DNA of 64,000 nt from Pantoea sp. WMus005 (GTDB lineage: Bacteria; Pseudomonadota; Gammaproteobacteria; Enterobacterales; Enterobacteriaceae), in the NCBI RefSeq assembly GCF_013415305.1, contig NZ_JACBXU010000001.1, positions 930,001-994,000 of the forward strand. The letters are read 5' to 3'. The notes below the pieces were generated by a model, which saw only the letters and a program-made list of their open reading frames with translations, ran no database searches and was not told the origin of the DNA. Of this stretch, positions 17,374-26,370 are shown piece by piece. Position 1 is the first letter of the stretch. The number at the start of each line of letters is the position of its first letter. A program made the position numbers and the translations under genes.

Positions 17374-18563
17374 CAGATTTCTCCCTGCGCTGTCAAAATG
17401 TCATGAACGGTGAAAATATCTTTGTCGCCACGGCCAGAGAGATTGACCACAATCAACTGCTCTTTTTCCGGCTCAGCATGAATCATCTTCATGGCGTGCG
17501 CCAGGGCGTGTGAGGACTCCAGCGCCGGAATAATACCTTCAGCGCGACACAGCTGTTTAAAGGCGTCCATCGCTTCGTTATCAGTAATGGAGACATATTC
17601 CGCACGACCAATACTGTTCAGGTGCGCATGCTGCGGGCCGACCGACGGGAAGTCGAGGCCGGCAGAGATTGAGTAAGATTCCTCAATCTGGCCATCATGG
17701 GTCTGCATCATCGGCGATTTCATACCAAAGTAAATGCCGACGCGGCCGTGCTTAAGCGGTGCGCCATGCTCGCCGGTTTCGATACCGTGACCTGCCGGTT
17801 CTACGCCGATCAGCTTCACGCTGGGCTCATCGATAAAGTCAGCAAACATCCCGATGGCGTTGGAGCCACCTCCTACACAGGCGAGGATCGCATCGGGCAG
17901 GCGGCCCTCTCTTTCCAGAATCTGCTTTTTGGTCTCTTCGCCGATCATGCGCTGAAATTCACGCACAATGGTCGGGAAGGGATGCGGACCCGCTGCGGTG
18001 CCAAGCATGTAGTGTGAGGTCTCGTAGCTGCCAGACCAGTCGCGCAACGCTTCGTTACAGGCATCTTTCAGCGTGGCAGAGCCGCTATGAACCGGGATTA
18101 CTTCTGCACCCATCAGGCGCATACGGAAAACGTTAGGCGACTGACGCTCGACATCTTTCGCACCCATATAGATGCGGCATTTCATACCCAGCAGCGCACA
18201 GGCCAGCGCGGAAGCGACGCCGTGCTGACCAGCACCGGTTTCGGCAATGATTTCGTTTTTGCCCATGCGTTTGGCTAGCAGTGCCTGACCCAGCACCTGG
18301 TTAGTTTTGTGCGCGCCACCGTGAAGCAAATCTTCACGCTTCAGGTAAAGACGAGTTTTGGTACCTTTCGTCAGGTTTTTGCACAGCGTCAGGGCAGTAG
18401 GACGACCCGCATAGTTCTTCAGCAGATCGGTAAACTCGGCCTGAAACTCAGGATCTTTCTGGGCGTCGACAAACGCCTGTTCCAGCTGGCTCAGGGCTGG
18501 CATCAGGATCTGCGGAACATACATTCCGCCAAATTCGCCAAAGTAGGGATTGAGTAACGTCAT
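17373..18563 (-). CDS. trpB: Tryptophan synthase beta subunit
   Basis: PLP enzyme joining indole and serine into tryptophan. 396 residues. The PLP lysine is in [11 protein letters not shown], the phosphate loop is [12 protein letters not shown], and [11 protein letters not shown] carries the catalytic Glu. It is 46 bases after trpCF, the only sizeable gap within the operon. Confidence 0.98.
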   Translation of the reverse strand: MTLLNPYFGEFGGMYVPQILMPALSQLEQAFVDAQKDPEFQAEFTDLLKNYAGRPTALTLCKNLTKGTKTRLYLKREDLLHGGAHKTNQVLGQALLAKRMGKNEIIAETGAGQHGVASALACALLGMKCRIYMGAKDVERQSPNVFRMRLMGAEVIPVHSGSATLKDACNEALRDWSGSYETSHYMLGTAAGPHPFPTIVREFQRMIGEETKKQILEREGRLPDAILACVGGGSNAIGMFADFIDEPSVKLIGVEPAGHGIETGEHGAPLKHGRVGIYFGMKSPMMQTHDGQIEESYSISAGLDFPSVGPQHAHLNSIGRAEYVSITDNEAMDAFKQLCRAEGIIPALESSHALAHAMKMIHAEPEKEQLIVVNLSGRGDKDIFTVHDILTAQGEI

Positions 18564-18609
18564 TTTTTATCTTCCTTTCTCGGGCCCGCCGTTAAGCAAG
18601 CCAGTCAAA

Positions 18610-19971
18610 TCAGTACGCACGCAGTGTCTGAAACACTGCGGCAATTTTACGGGCATCTTTAATGCCAGGCGCGCTTTCCACGCCAGAGTTGAAGTCCAGT
18701 CCGGCACATCCTAACTGGGCGGCTTCAACACAGTTATCTGCGCTCAGGCCACCGGCCAGCAGCACATTGTTCAGGTTCTGACCCTGTAACAGTGACCAGT
18801 CGAAACGCTGTCCGGTGCCGCCATCGCCATTATCAAACACATAACGGTCAACATGCGGCCAGTCGCGCGCCGGTAAGGCACCTTCAATGCGCAGTGCCTT
18901 CCAGATTTGAATCTCTGCTGGCAGTGCCTCGCGCAGTTCGGCTACGAATTCTGATGTCTCATTGCCATGCAACTGCACTGCTGACAGGGAAAGCGCGGTT
19001 GCTTGCGTGACAACGTCACTGACAGAGTTGTTGCGGAATACGCCGACATAGCGCAGCGGCGCGGCGTCAAGCAGGGTTTGCGCCGTGGCGGTATCAATCA
19101 GGCGCGGTGAACCTTCAGCGAAGATCAGACCGCCATAGATCGCGCCGGCTTCATAGGCGGCACGCGCATCTTCAGCACGGGTTAAGCCGCACACTTTATT
19201 GCTGCCCAGTGTGACGCGACGCACCGCGCCGGTCAGGTCAGCTTCTTCCATCAGGGCAGAGCCAATCAGGAAGCCATTGGCAAAGTGGCTCAGTTCACGG
19301 ATGTCAGCGTAGCTGTTAATACCCGACTCACTGATGACCGTGACGCCGTGCGACAGGCGTGGCGCCAGCTGGCGGGTACGATTGAGGTCGATAGAAAGGT
19401 CACGCAGATCGCGGTTGTTAATCCCCACGACTCTGGCCTGCAGCGCGATAGCCCGCTCCAGCTCCTCTTCATTACTCACTTCAGTCAGAATGCCCATCTT
19501 CAGGTTGTGCGCCACGGCAGCCAGCTGACGATATTGCTCATCATCCAGCACTGACAGCATCAGCAGGATCGCATCCGCCTGGTAGTAACGAGCCAGATAG
19601 ATCTGATAAGGGTCGATGATAAAATCTTTGCACAGCACCGGCTGGGTGATGGCAGCGCTGACAATCGGCAGAAAGGCGAAGTCGCCCTGAAAATACTTCT
19701 CATCAGTCAGCACGGACACCGCAGAAGCGTAATGGCGGTAAACCCCGGCAATGGCGGCTGGGTCGAAATCTTCGCGAATCACACCTTTGGAGGGGGACGC
19801 CTTTTTACACTCCAGGATAAACGCGGTTCTTGCACCCTGCAGCGCGTCGTAGAAATGACGGCTGGCGGGTTCAATGCTGTTTTGAAAGGTGGAGAGAGGC
19901 TGCTGCTGTTGACGGGCTTCAACCCAAATCGCTTTGTCCTGAACAATTTTTTCTAACACGGTGCCTTTCAT
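18610..19971 (-). CDS. trpCF: Indole-3-glycerol-phosphate synthase / phosphoribosylanthranilate isomerase (TrpCF fusion)
   Basis: Bifunctional two-barrel enzyme for the third and fourth steps after anthranilate, 453 residues. The N-terminal TrpC part has ECKKASPSKG and VISESGINS; the C-terminal TrpF part from about residue 257 has KVCGLTRAEDA and GLDFNSGVESAPGIKD. The fusion is the usual enterobacterial form (called trpC in E. coli). The ATG follows the trpD stop by two bases. Confidence 0.97.
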   Translation of the reverse strand: MKGTVLEKIVQDKAIWVEARQQQQPLSTFQNSIEPASRHFYDALQGARTAFILECKKASPSKGVIREDFDPAAIAGVYRHYASAVSVLTDEKYFQGDFAFLPIVSAAITQPVLCKDFIIDPYQIYLARYYQADAILLMLSVLDDEQYRQLAAVAHNLKMGILTEVSNEEELERAIALQARVVGINNRDLRDLSIDLNRTRQLAPRLSHGVTVISESGINSYADIRELSHFANGFLIGSALMEEADLTGAVRRVTLGSNKVCGLTRAEDARAAYEAGAIYGGLIFAEGSPRLIDTATAQTLLDAAPLRYVGVFRNNSVSDVVTQATALSLSAVQLHGNETSEFVAELREALPAEIQIWKALRIEGALPARDWPHVDRYVFDNGDGGTGQRFDWSLLQGQNLNNVLLAGGLSADNCVEAAQLGCAGLDFNSGVESAPGIKDARKIAAVFQTLRAY

Positions 19972-19973
19972 GA

Positions 19974-20972
19974 TTATCCTCTTGCTGCCAGTGCGACTAC
20001 ACGCTCATAAGCCTGTCCGCTGCGGATAGCGTTAAGCGCCTGCTGTGCGTTTTCACGCAGATCTTCCTGACCGAATACTTTAAGCAACATCGCCACGTTG
20101 ACGGCGACCGCTTCCTCATGGGCCTGCTGGCCATTACCCTGGAGTAAAGCCGTCAGAATGTCACGATTTTCTTCCGGCGTGCCGCCCGCCAGCGCCTCTT
20201 TAGGATGGAAGCCAAAACCAAAGTCTTCTGGCGAGAGTTGATAGCGGGTAATTTCACCTTCACGCAGCTCAGCCACATGGGTCACATCGTGCAGCGCCAC
20301 TTCATCCATGCCGCCACCGTGAACGACCGCTGCACGCTGATAACCCAGCACTTTCAGTGTCTGCGCAATCGGCATCACCAGCTCCGGGCTGTAGACGCCA
20401 ATCACCGCCAGTGGCGGACGCGCCGGGTTGATCAGCGGACCTAACACATTAAACAGCGTGCGGGTCTTCAGCTGCTGGCGAACCGGCATCGCGTGGCGAA
20501 AGCCAGTGTGATACTGCGGCGCAAACAGGAAGCAGACGTTAAGATCGTCCAGCGCCTGACGCGCACGGTCAGCGGGCATATCCAGATTAATACCAAAAGC
20601 GGCCAGCAGATCCGACGAACCCGATTTACTGGAGACGCTGCGGTTGCCGTGCTTCGCCACTTTCAGACCGCAGGTCGCGGCTACAAAGGCGCTGGCTGTT
20701 GAGATATTAATACTGTTACTGCCATCTCCGCCGGTGCCTACGATGTCGGCAAAAGCGTAATCAGGGCGGGAAAACGGTTTAGCATCTTCCAGCAGCGCCG
20801 TAGCGGCTCCAGCGATCTCTTCCGGCGTCTCACCGCGTACTTTCATCGCGACCAGCGCAGCAGCGAGCTGCGTTGGCTCCAGCTGTCCGGTAATAATGGC
20901 GCTGAACAGCTGATGACTCTCTGCCTGATTCAGCGTCTGCGCCTGGTAAAGTTTTTCCAGTGTCTGTTGCAT
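19974..20972 (-). CDS. trpD: Anthranilate phosphoribosyltransferase
   Basis: Transfers phosphoribose from PRPP to anthranilate. 332 residues, with glycine-rich [30 protein letters not shown] and the PRPP-site region. In E. coli this is the C-terminal part of the TrpGD fusion; here it is a separate gene, with its own GGGAG ribosome site 14 bases after the trpG stop. Confidence 0.97.
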   Translation of the reverse strand: MQQTLEKLYQAQTLNQAESHQLFSAIITGQLEPTQLAAALVAMKVRGETPEEIAGAATALLEDAKPFSRPDYAFADIVGTGGDGSNSINISTASAFVAATCGLKVAKHGNRSVSSKSGSSDLLAAFGINLDMPADRARQALDDLNVCFLFAPQYHTGFRHAMPVRQQLKTRTLFNVLGPLINPARPPLAVIGVYSPELVMPIAQTLKVLGYQRAAVVHGGGMDEVALHDVTHVAELREGEITRYQLSPEDFGFGFHPKEALAGGTPEENRDILTALLQGNGQQAHEEAVAVNVAMLLKVFGQEDLRENAQQALNAIRSGQAYERVVALAARG

Positions 20973-20986
20973 CGTTATTCTCCCTG

Positions 20987-21568
20987 TTACTTCGCCAGCG
21001 CCCAGGCCAGCGTCTGCTCAAGCAGGCGCGCGCCCTGAGAAGTCAAAATCGATTCAGGATGGAATTGAAACCCGCAGACGCGATCGGTTTCATGGCGAAC
21101 GGCCATCACCATCCCGTTATAACTGGCGTTGACCGTCAGCGCGTCCGGCGTATTGCTGCCCACCAGCGAGTGATAGCGCGCCACCGGCAGCGGATTGCTC
21201 AGGCCGTCAAACATCGCCTCGCCGTCATGGACGATAGATGAGGCTTTGCCGTGCAGGATCTCCCCTGCCTGACCTACATGGCCGCCATAGGCTTCGACAA
21301 TCGCCTGATGTCCCAGACAGATGCCAATAATGGGCAGACGTCCGCGCAGCACCTGAAGCAGCTCCGGCATACAACCGGCATCTTTTGGCGCGCCGGGGCC
21401 GGGAGAGAGCATCAGCACCGGATTTTCCATCCGCTGCAGTTGTTCAATAAGAAGTTCAGCGGGCAGGTTATTGCGATAAATCACCACGTTGTGACCAAAG
21501 GTCCGCAGCTGATCAACCAGGTTGTAGGTAAAAGAGTCGATGTTATCGAGCAGCAGAATATCGGCCAT
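20987..21568 (-). CDS. trpG: Anthranilate synthase glutamine amidotransferase subunit
   Basis: Supplies ammonia to TrpE. 193 residues from [17 protein letters not shown], the start of all enterobacterial TrpG/TrpGD proteins. The class-I amidotransferase triad is visible: Cys in [15 protein letters not shown], His and Glu in FQFHPESI. It is separate from trpD, as in Serratia and Erwinia-type bacteria. Its ATG overlaps the trpE stop by one base (TGATG), which keeps TrpE and TrpG equimolar. An in-frame ATG 18 bases upstream, inside trpE, is not preferred. Confidence 0.97.
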   Translation of the reverse strand: MADILLLDNIDSFTYNLVDQLRTFGHNVVIYRNNLPAELLIEQLQRMENPVLMLSPGPGAPKDAGCMPELLQVLRGRLPIIGICLGHQAIVEAYGGHVGQAGEILHGKASSIVHDGEAMFDGLSNPLPVARYHSLVGSNTPDALTVNASYNGMVMAVRHETDRVCGFQFHPESILTSQGARLLEQTLAWALAK

Positions 21569-23133
21569 CAGAAGATCTCCTTGCAATGATGGGCAGTGGC
21601 GATAGCGCGCAGCACAGCGCGGGCTTTATTGCGGCTTTCATCCGCTTCAGCCTGCGGAATAGAATCCAGCACCACCCCCGCGCCGGCCTGAACGGTGGCG
21701 ACGCCATCTTCGACATAGGCCGAACGAATAACGATACAGGTATCAAGATCGCCCTGGGCGGTGAAGTAACCCACCGCACCACCGTAACTGCCGCGACGGG
21801 TGCGTTCAGCACCGGCAATCAGCTGCATGGCGCGAACTTTTGGTGCGCCGCTTAGGGTGCCCATGTTCATACAGGCGCGATACGCATGCAGCACATCGAG
21901 GTCGGCGCGCAGCGTGCCCACTACGCGGGAAACCAGATGCATCACAAACGAGTAGCGATCGACTTTCGTCAGGTCAGCTACATAACGGCTGCCGGGCACA
22001 CAGATACGCGCCAGATCGTTACGTGCAAGATCGACCAGCATAAGATGTTCAGCCAGCTCTTTATGGTCAGTGCGCATCTCCAGCTCAATGCGACTGTCGA
22101 GATCGCGGTCCAGCGAGCCATCCGCATGGCGACCACGTGGGCGGGTACCGGCAATCGGGTAGATCTCAATCTGACGTGAAGTCGCGTCATACTTCAGCGA
22201 GCTTTCCGGCGATGCGCCAAATAGCGAGAAATCCTGATCCTGCATGAAGAACATGTAGGGGCTTGGGTTGCTGTTTTTCAGCGTGTCGTAGGCGGCCAGC
22301 GGTGACGGACACGGCAGTGAGAAGCGGCGTGATGGCACGACCTGGAAAATTTCTCCGATGCGAATCGCCTGCTGCATGGTGCGAACCACGTCGCAATACT
22401 CTTCATCGCTCTGGCTGGTGTTCAGCGTCATCTGTTCAACCGTCTGAACAGGCAGAGCCGGTGATGGCTGAAGCATCTGTCCATGCAACTGCTCAATCCG
22501 GCGCTGCAGGCGCTGGAACTCGCTGGTGGACGGGCAGAAAAGGCTGGCCTGCAAACGCGCACTGCGGGTCTGGTGGTCGATCACCAGTAATGTCTCTGCA
22601 AGGTAAAAGCAGTAGTCGGGGCAGCGTTGCTGATTATCCAGATCCGGCAGGGTTTCAAAGCCTGCGACCAGATCGTAAGCAAACAGCCCACCAAGCAGCA
22701 CGGCTTCGCGCTCGTCAGCAGAGGAGTTAACCAGCTGTGGAATCAGACGCAGTGCATCAAACACCGACAGTGCCTTAAGGCGGGAATCTTCGTCCTGCTG
22801 ATGATCGGTGGTCTGCGGGAAAGTCAGCTCACGCCCGTCGGGACGAACCTGATTGCTGACGGAGGCAGGCAGAGCCTCATCCAGCAGCGGCAGGACAGCG
22901 CGGCCATTTTCGGACAGCGCCTGAATGGTAACCGTATTACCCATGGCGCTGATTCGCAGCGCACTGTCGACAATCAGCAGACTTTTTAAATTGCGCTTGC
23001 TGTCGATGTCAGCAGATTCGAGCAGCAGGGTTGCCGGACGTGCGCCGCACAGCTGATGAAACACTGCGGCCGGATCTTCGCGATAGGGCGCATTGCCGGT
23101 AATCAACTTCACTGTAGGTTTCGCATTTGGCAT
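21568..23133 (-). CDS. trpE: Anthranilate synthase component I
   Basis: Converts chorismate to anthranilate with ammonia from TrpG; the first committed step. 521 residues. LLLESADID at about 36-44 is the tryptophan feedback-site motif, and the chorismate-binding core includes [21 protein letters not shown] and [15 protein letters not shown]. It is the first structural gene, 24 bases after the attenuator T run. Confidence 0.98.
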   Translation of the reverse strand: MPNAKPTVKLITGNAPYREDPAAVFHQLCGARPATLLLESADIDSKRNLKSLLIVDSALRISAMGNTVTIQALSENGRAVLPLLDEALPASVSNQVRPDGRELTFPQTTDHQQDEDSRLKALSVFDALRLIPQLVNSSADEREAVLLGGLFAYDLVAGFETLPDLDNQQRCPDYCFYLAETLLVIDHQTRSARLQASLFCPSTSEFQRLQRRIEQLHGQMLQPSPALPVQTVEQMTLNTSQSDEEYCDVVRTMQQAIRIGEIFQVVPSRRFSLPCPSPLAAYDTLKNSNPSPYMFFMQDQDFSLFGASPESSLKYDATSRQIEIYPIAGTRPRGRHADGSLDRDLDSRIELEMRTDHKELAEHLMLVDLARNDLARICVPGSRYVADLTKVDRYSFVMHLVSRVVGTLRADLDVLHAYRACMNMGTLSGAPKVRAMQLIAGAERTRRGSYGGAVGYFTAQGDLDTCIVIRSAYVEDGVATVQAGAGVVLDSIPQAEADESRNKARAVLRAIATAHHCKEIF

Positions 23134-23156
23134 GATGATTTCTCTGAATTTCGCTC

Positions 23157-23184
23157 AAAAAAAAGCCCGCTCGGTGGCGGGCTC
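23157..23184 (-). terminator. trp attenuator (3:4 terminator)
   Basis: On the minus strand AGCCCGC, a six-base loop and GCGGGCT (23183-23164) run into eight Ts (23164-23157). The stem is the same as the E. coli trp attenuator. Upstream segments can form a competing antiterminator: CGGGC, GGT, GCACA and GCG before the leader stop pair with CGC, TGTGC, ACC and GCCCG after it, using the left arm of the terminator. Confidence 0.92.
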
Positions 23185-23201
23185 AGGTATTAGCACAGCG
23201 T

Positions 23202-23282
23202 TTACGCAAAGTGTGCACGACCCAGTCGCCCGTTTTCAGGAGCATCGCGCCAACCGTTTAAATGCGTGATTACAACAGCCAT
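23202..23282 (-). CDS. trpL: trp operon leader peptide (unusual, 26 codons, one Trp)
   Basis: Reads MAVVITHLNGW, then RDAPENGRLGRAHFA and stop. Alignment to the E. coli leader is clear at the DNA level (GGTTGG, then CGC, CCTGA, ACGGG). Here one TGG is missing and two bases are gained after it, so the usual early stop is out of frame. Translation runs on to TAA 23204-23202, which lies in the loop of the 2:3 antiterminator. The only Trp codon (23252-23250) sits directly before segment 1, where a stalled ribosome would still mask that segment. A stop inside segment 2/3 would leave the 3:4 terminator free. Attenuation is therefore plausible but arranged differently from E. coli. Confidence 0.7.
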   Translation of the reverse strand: MAVVITHLNGWRDAPENGRLGRAHFA

Positions 23283-23310
23283 GATGGAATACCCGTTACG
23301 TGTGAACTTG

Positions 23311-23345
23311 TGTACTAGTTAACGGGTTCAGGGCGGAAATGTCAA
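23311..23345 (-). promoter_or_regulatory. trp promoter and TrpR operator
   Basis: On the minus strand TTGACA (23345-23340), a 17-base spacer and TTAACT (23322-23317) match the E. coli trp promoter. Overlapping the -10, AACTAGTAC is an intact TrpR half-site, but the other half reads GAACCCGTT instead of the near-perfect palindromic form. Repression is expected but may be weaker. Confidence 0.85.
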
Positions 23346-23411
23346 TAGCCTTTTTCACTGCGCGTTAAAATCGTTATCATGCTGGCCGGTTTAGTTTCAG
23401 CAGGAGTTCTC

Positions 23412-24296
23412 TTGAGCGATATCGCCCGTTTCCCGGTTTATGATTTACACAGTCACACGCGTGCCTCCGATGGCTTACTGACGCCAGCAGCCCTGGTGCA
23501 GCGAGCTGTTGAGATGCGCGTGGGCGTACTGGCGATCACCGATCACGACAGCGTTGCAGGGGTAGAGGAAGCGCAGCAAACGGCACTCGACCAGGATTTA
23601 CCGATAAAAGTGCTGGCAGGTGCAGAGATCTCAACGCTGTGGGAGAACCATGAGATTCACATCGTGGGCCTGAACATTGATATTCGCCACCCGGCGATGG
23701 TGACCTTTCTGGCCGGACAACATGCGTGCCGTCGGATGCGGGCAGAAGAGATAGGTGAGCGACTCGCGAAGGCGCGCATCCCGGATGCGCTGGCGGGAGC
23801 CATGCGACTCGCGGATGGCGGCATCATTACCCGTGGTCACTTCGCCCGCTTCCTGATTGAGCAGGGCAAGGCGGAGAACATGGCGCAGGTGTTCAAAAAT
23901 TATCTGGCGCGTGGCAAAACCGGCTACGTGCCGCCACAATGGTGTACAATTAAACAAGCTATTGATGCAATTCATCATTCTGGTGGTTGTGCCGTGCTGG
24001 CGCATCCTGGCCGTTACGGTTTATCGGCGAAGTGGCTCAAACGGCTGGTCGCCCATTTCCGCGAAGCGGGTGGCGATGCAATGGAAGTCGCGCAGTGTCA
24101 GCAGCCACCGAATGAGCGCACGACACTGGCGCAATATGCCAGAGATAATGAACTGGCCGCATCACAAGGTTCTGATTTTCATCAACCCTGCCCGTGGATT
24201 GAGTTGGGCCGCAAACTCTGGCTGCCCGCGGCGGTTGAGCCGGTCTGGGAACGCTTCCCGGATCTGGCGCCCAGCCTGGCAATCACGGAAAGGTGA
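23412..24296 (+). CDS. rnm: RNase AM, PHP-domain 5'-3' exoribonuclease (YciV/TrpH)
   Basis: In E. coli this enzyme trims the 5' ends of rRNAs and degrades short RNAs. The PHP metal ligands are visible in order: YDLHSHT, ITDHDS, GAEIST, NHEIHIVG, LAHPGRY and SDFHQPC. 294 residues from TTG 23412 (SDIARFPVYDLHSH), chosen because AGGAG lies five bases upstream and the family starts just before YDLHSH; an ATG 33 bases upstream would add an unlike N-terminus and overlap promoter sequence. It is divergent from trp. Confidence 0.93.
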   Translation: MSDIARFPVYDLHSHTRASDGLLTPAALVQRAVEMRVGVLAITDHDSVAGVEEAQQTALDQDLPIKVLAGAEISTLWENHEIHIVGLNIDIRHPAMVTFLAGQHACRRMRAEEIGERLAKARIPDALAGAMRLADGGIITRGHFARFLIEQGKAENMAQVFKNYLARGKTGYVPPQWCTIKQAIDAIHHSGGCAVLAHPGRYGLSAKWLKRLVAHFREAGGDAMEVAQCQQPPNERTTLAQYARDNELAASQGSDFHQPCPWIELGRKLWLPAAVEPVWERFPDLAPSLAITER

Positions 24297-24308
24297 CACG
24301 AGGTTTTT

Positions 24309-24929
24309 ATGAGTCAATTGTTTCACATTCATCCGGACAACCCCCAGCCGCGCCTGATTAGTCAGGCTGTCGACTATCTGAACAAAGGCAGCGTCATCGT
24401 CTATCCAACCGATTCCGGCTATGCGCTGGGCTGTCGGCTGGAGGAGAAGGGCGCGATGGAGCGCATTTGCCGTATCCGTCAGCTCGACGGTCACCACAAT
24501 TTCACCCTGATGTGCCGGGATCTCTCCGAGCTGTCGGTTTATTCGCAGGTGGGCAACTCCGCTTTTCGCCTGCTGAAAAACAACACGCCAGGCAACTACA
24601 CCTTCATTCTTAAGGCAACCAAAGAAGTACCGCGCCGCCTGATGAATGAGAAGCGTAAGACCATTGGTCTGCGTGTCCCCTCCAATCCTGTGGCGCTGGC
24701 GTTACTGGAGGCCCTGAATCAGCCGATGATGTCGACTTCGTTAATCCTGCCGGGCAACGATTTCACCGAATCCGACCCGGAAGAAATCCAGCAAACCATA
24801 GGCAAGCTGGTCGATTTGATCATCGACGGCGGTACGCTGGGGCAGCAGCCGACCACGGTGGTCGATCTGACAACCGATTCGCCGGAAATCGTGCGTGAAG
24901 GCGTGGGCGATACTCGTCCGTTCCTGTAA
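24309..24929 (+). CDS. yciO: YciO, YrdC/Sua5-family protein
   Basis: 206 residues, the same as E. coli YciO. It has the YrdC fold with the nucleotide and RNA-binding motif KRKTIGLRVPSNP and PTDSGYALGC near the start. Unlike YrdC/TsaC it is not known to make the tRNA t6A modification, so its substrate is unresolved. It is 12 bases after rnm and probably in the same transcript. Confidence 0.95.
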   Translation: MSQLFHIHPDNPQPRLISQAVDYLNKGSVIVYPTDSGYALGCRLEEKGAMERICRIRQLDGHHNFTLMCRDLSELSVYSQVGNSAFRLLKNNTPGNYTFILKATKEVPRRLMNEKRKTIGLRVPSNPVALALLEALNQPMMSTSLILPGNDFTESDPEEIQQTIGKLVDLIIDGGTLGQQPTTVVDLTTDSPEIVREGVGDTRPFL

Positions 24930-24934
24930 CCAGG

Positions 24935-24972
24935 TCTGGCTTCAGGCACCGCGTGTTGGTGTCTGAGCCAGA
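24935..24972. other. Long hairpin between the convergent yciO and lipoprotein genes
   Basis: TCTGGCT, CAG and GCACC on the left pair with GGTGT, CTG and AGCCAGA on the right, with one bulged T and the loop GCGTGTT. It overlaps the last ten codons of the minus-strand gene. No T tract follows on either strand, so termination is likely but not certain. Confidence 0.5.
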
Positions 24973-25604
24973 TTCGACTCTAGCCAGTTCTTAAACTGGC
25001 TGTAAGGAATATAAAGTGACACATCTTTCAGGATCACTTTATTGTTACGACCATTCTTAATCGAGTCAGAATAGCCCACAATAACGCCGCTCAGCGTATC
25101 GTCACGGTTATAAACACCGCCGCCAGACATTCCCTGAACCACGCCTGCATTTGAGGCCATGGCTATGCAGGGACTTTTATTCCAGTTATTCCGAATCGCT
25201 GTGCGTGCTAAATTAACGCCGGTCGACTCAACCGGCATCGCAGAAATAAAACTGTAGCCATACATTTTAACGGGATCGCCGATATCACCGCTGCGGAATT
25301 TAGCCAGCGTTCGGGCATCATTCTTGTGATAAATAATCGCAAGGTCGCAATAAGGGTGATAAGACTTCACGCGCTGCACCGCAGTTTTAGCAACGTGCGC
25401 AGCGGTGAGACTATATTCAGGCGTCAGAGGTATGCTGGTGCCCAGTGTACCGAGACCGAGTATCGTCGGAATGCCAGTCACGCTCATATCCACGTGCTGC
25501 ATCGCCATTCGACTGTACTCAGTGTGGCCCACAGAGCACCCGCTCAGGACCAGTGCAGCAAGCACCGGGCACAGAAACAGGTTTCTCATGATGGTTTTCT
25601 TCAT
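24942..25604 (-). CDS. Trypsin-like serine protease lipoprotein (predicted)
   Basis: 220 residues. A lipoprotein signal peptide (LVLSGC, Cys23) is followed by a compact domain with the order and spacing of a chymotrypsin-fold triad: His70 in LTAAHV, Asp87 in YCDLAIIY and Ser160 in QGMSGGGVYN. Val25 and not Asp follows the lipidated Cys, so outer-membrane anchoring is expected. It occupies the place of yciQ in E. coli and is convergent with yciO. The protease call rests on motifs only. The substrate is unknown, and no inhibitor or partner gene is adjacent. Confidence 0.75.
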   Translation of the reverse strand: MKKTIMRNLFLCPVLAALVLSGCSVGHTEYSRMAMQHVDMSVTGIPTILGLGTLGTSIPLTPEYSLTAAHVAKTAVQRVKSYHPYCDLAIIYHKNDARTLAKFRSGDIGDPVKMYGYSFISAMPVESTGVNLARTAIRNNWNKSPCIAMASNAGVVQGMSGGGVYNRDDTLSGVIVGYSDSIKNGRNNKVILKDVSLYIPYSQFKNWLESNLAQTPTRGA

Positions 25605-25766
25605 TCAGGCATGTCGGAAAATCCCTGGTGAAGATTTTTGACATGCAAGCAGGGTTCATCATTGAACCGTATTAACGCAACAACTCCGGATGCGCCGGTT
25701 TATTGGATTAATTTAAAACACGCTTTTTATTAACGAATAACTAAAGTCAGGCTCTGGTGTCGCAAG

Positions 25767-25796
25767 AACGCTTAATCAAGCGTTTGGCTTTTTTTA
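25767..25796 (+). terminator. Orphan intrinsic terminator
   Basis: AACGCTT (25767-25773) pairs with AAGCGTT (25778-25784), loop AATC, followed by TGGC and seven Ts. The only plus-strand sequence before it is non-coding, so it could end a small RNA or a read-through transcript. Confidence 0.55.
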
Positions 25797-26254
25797 TTGT
25801 GTTGCTGAGATAAAGTGTACCAGCTTAATAGTGTCGTACAATTTATTAAATCTAATAAAAATAAAATATTACGTAAAATAAGGTTTTAAATAAATCTTCC
25901 TTAGGAATAATCTGACTTTTCCATATTCACAGATCACTTAGCATGGCTAAAATCAATCAGGTAGTTTTTTGTTCTGTCTTTAATGTTTTTTTTAGAATGT
26001 TAAAGGCAGGTGATAAACTGAGGAAGTGTAAGATAGCGTTAAGGTTTTCTTCCTTAGAACATCACTTTGAGGGTAAGGGAGTAGTTAGAAAATTTAATTT
26101 TCATCAGCTATAAAGTTTTCGATGGCTGTGTTTTATTAAACATATTTTCTTATCATAGGGGCGGATATTAATTAAATCAGCATGACGAATAATCAGATAT
26201 AAAATGATTAGAGGTAAACCTTCTTTATTCGCTGTTGCGTCACTCATAAAGCGC

Positions 26255-26283
26255 GTTACATCAGCGTTAAATGCCTGTATAAT
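26255..26283 (+). promoter_or_regulatory. Sigma-70 promoter for rluB
   Basis: GTTACA (26255-26260), a 17-base spacer and a perfect TATAAT (26278-26283), about 88 bases before the rluB ATG. Confidence 0.7.
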
Positions 26284-26370
26284 GGGGCAAACTTACTAAG
26301 TTAACCTGTTGATTTAGAAGGGATTATCACCCAATGATGACGCCTGGGAAGGCGACAAAGAGGAAGCTCA

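Larger units (their letters stand above)
25605..26370. other. 766-base AT-rich intergenic region
   Basis: No convincing coding sequence on either strand. It contains a small GGTTCA/TGAACC hairpin at 25653-25668, an intrinsic terminator at 25767-25796 that does not follow any gene, a very AT-rich middle (about 25800-26220) with several poly-T tracts, and the probable rluB promoter at 26255-26283. Base composition is unlike the flanking genes, which may reflect loss of yciQ and later insertion. Confidence 0.6.
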
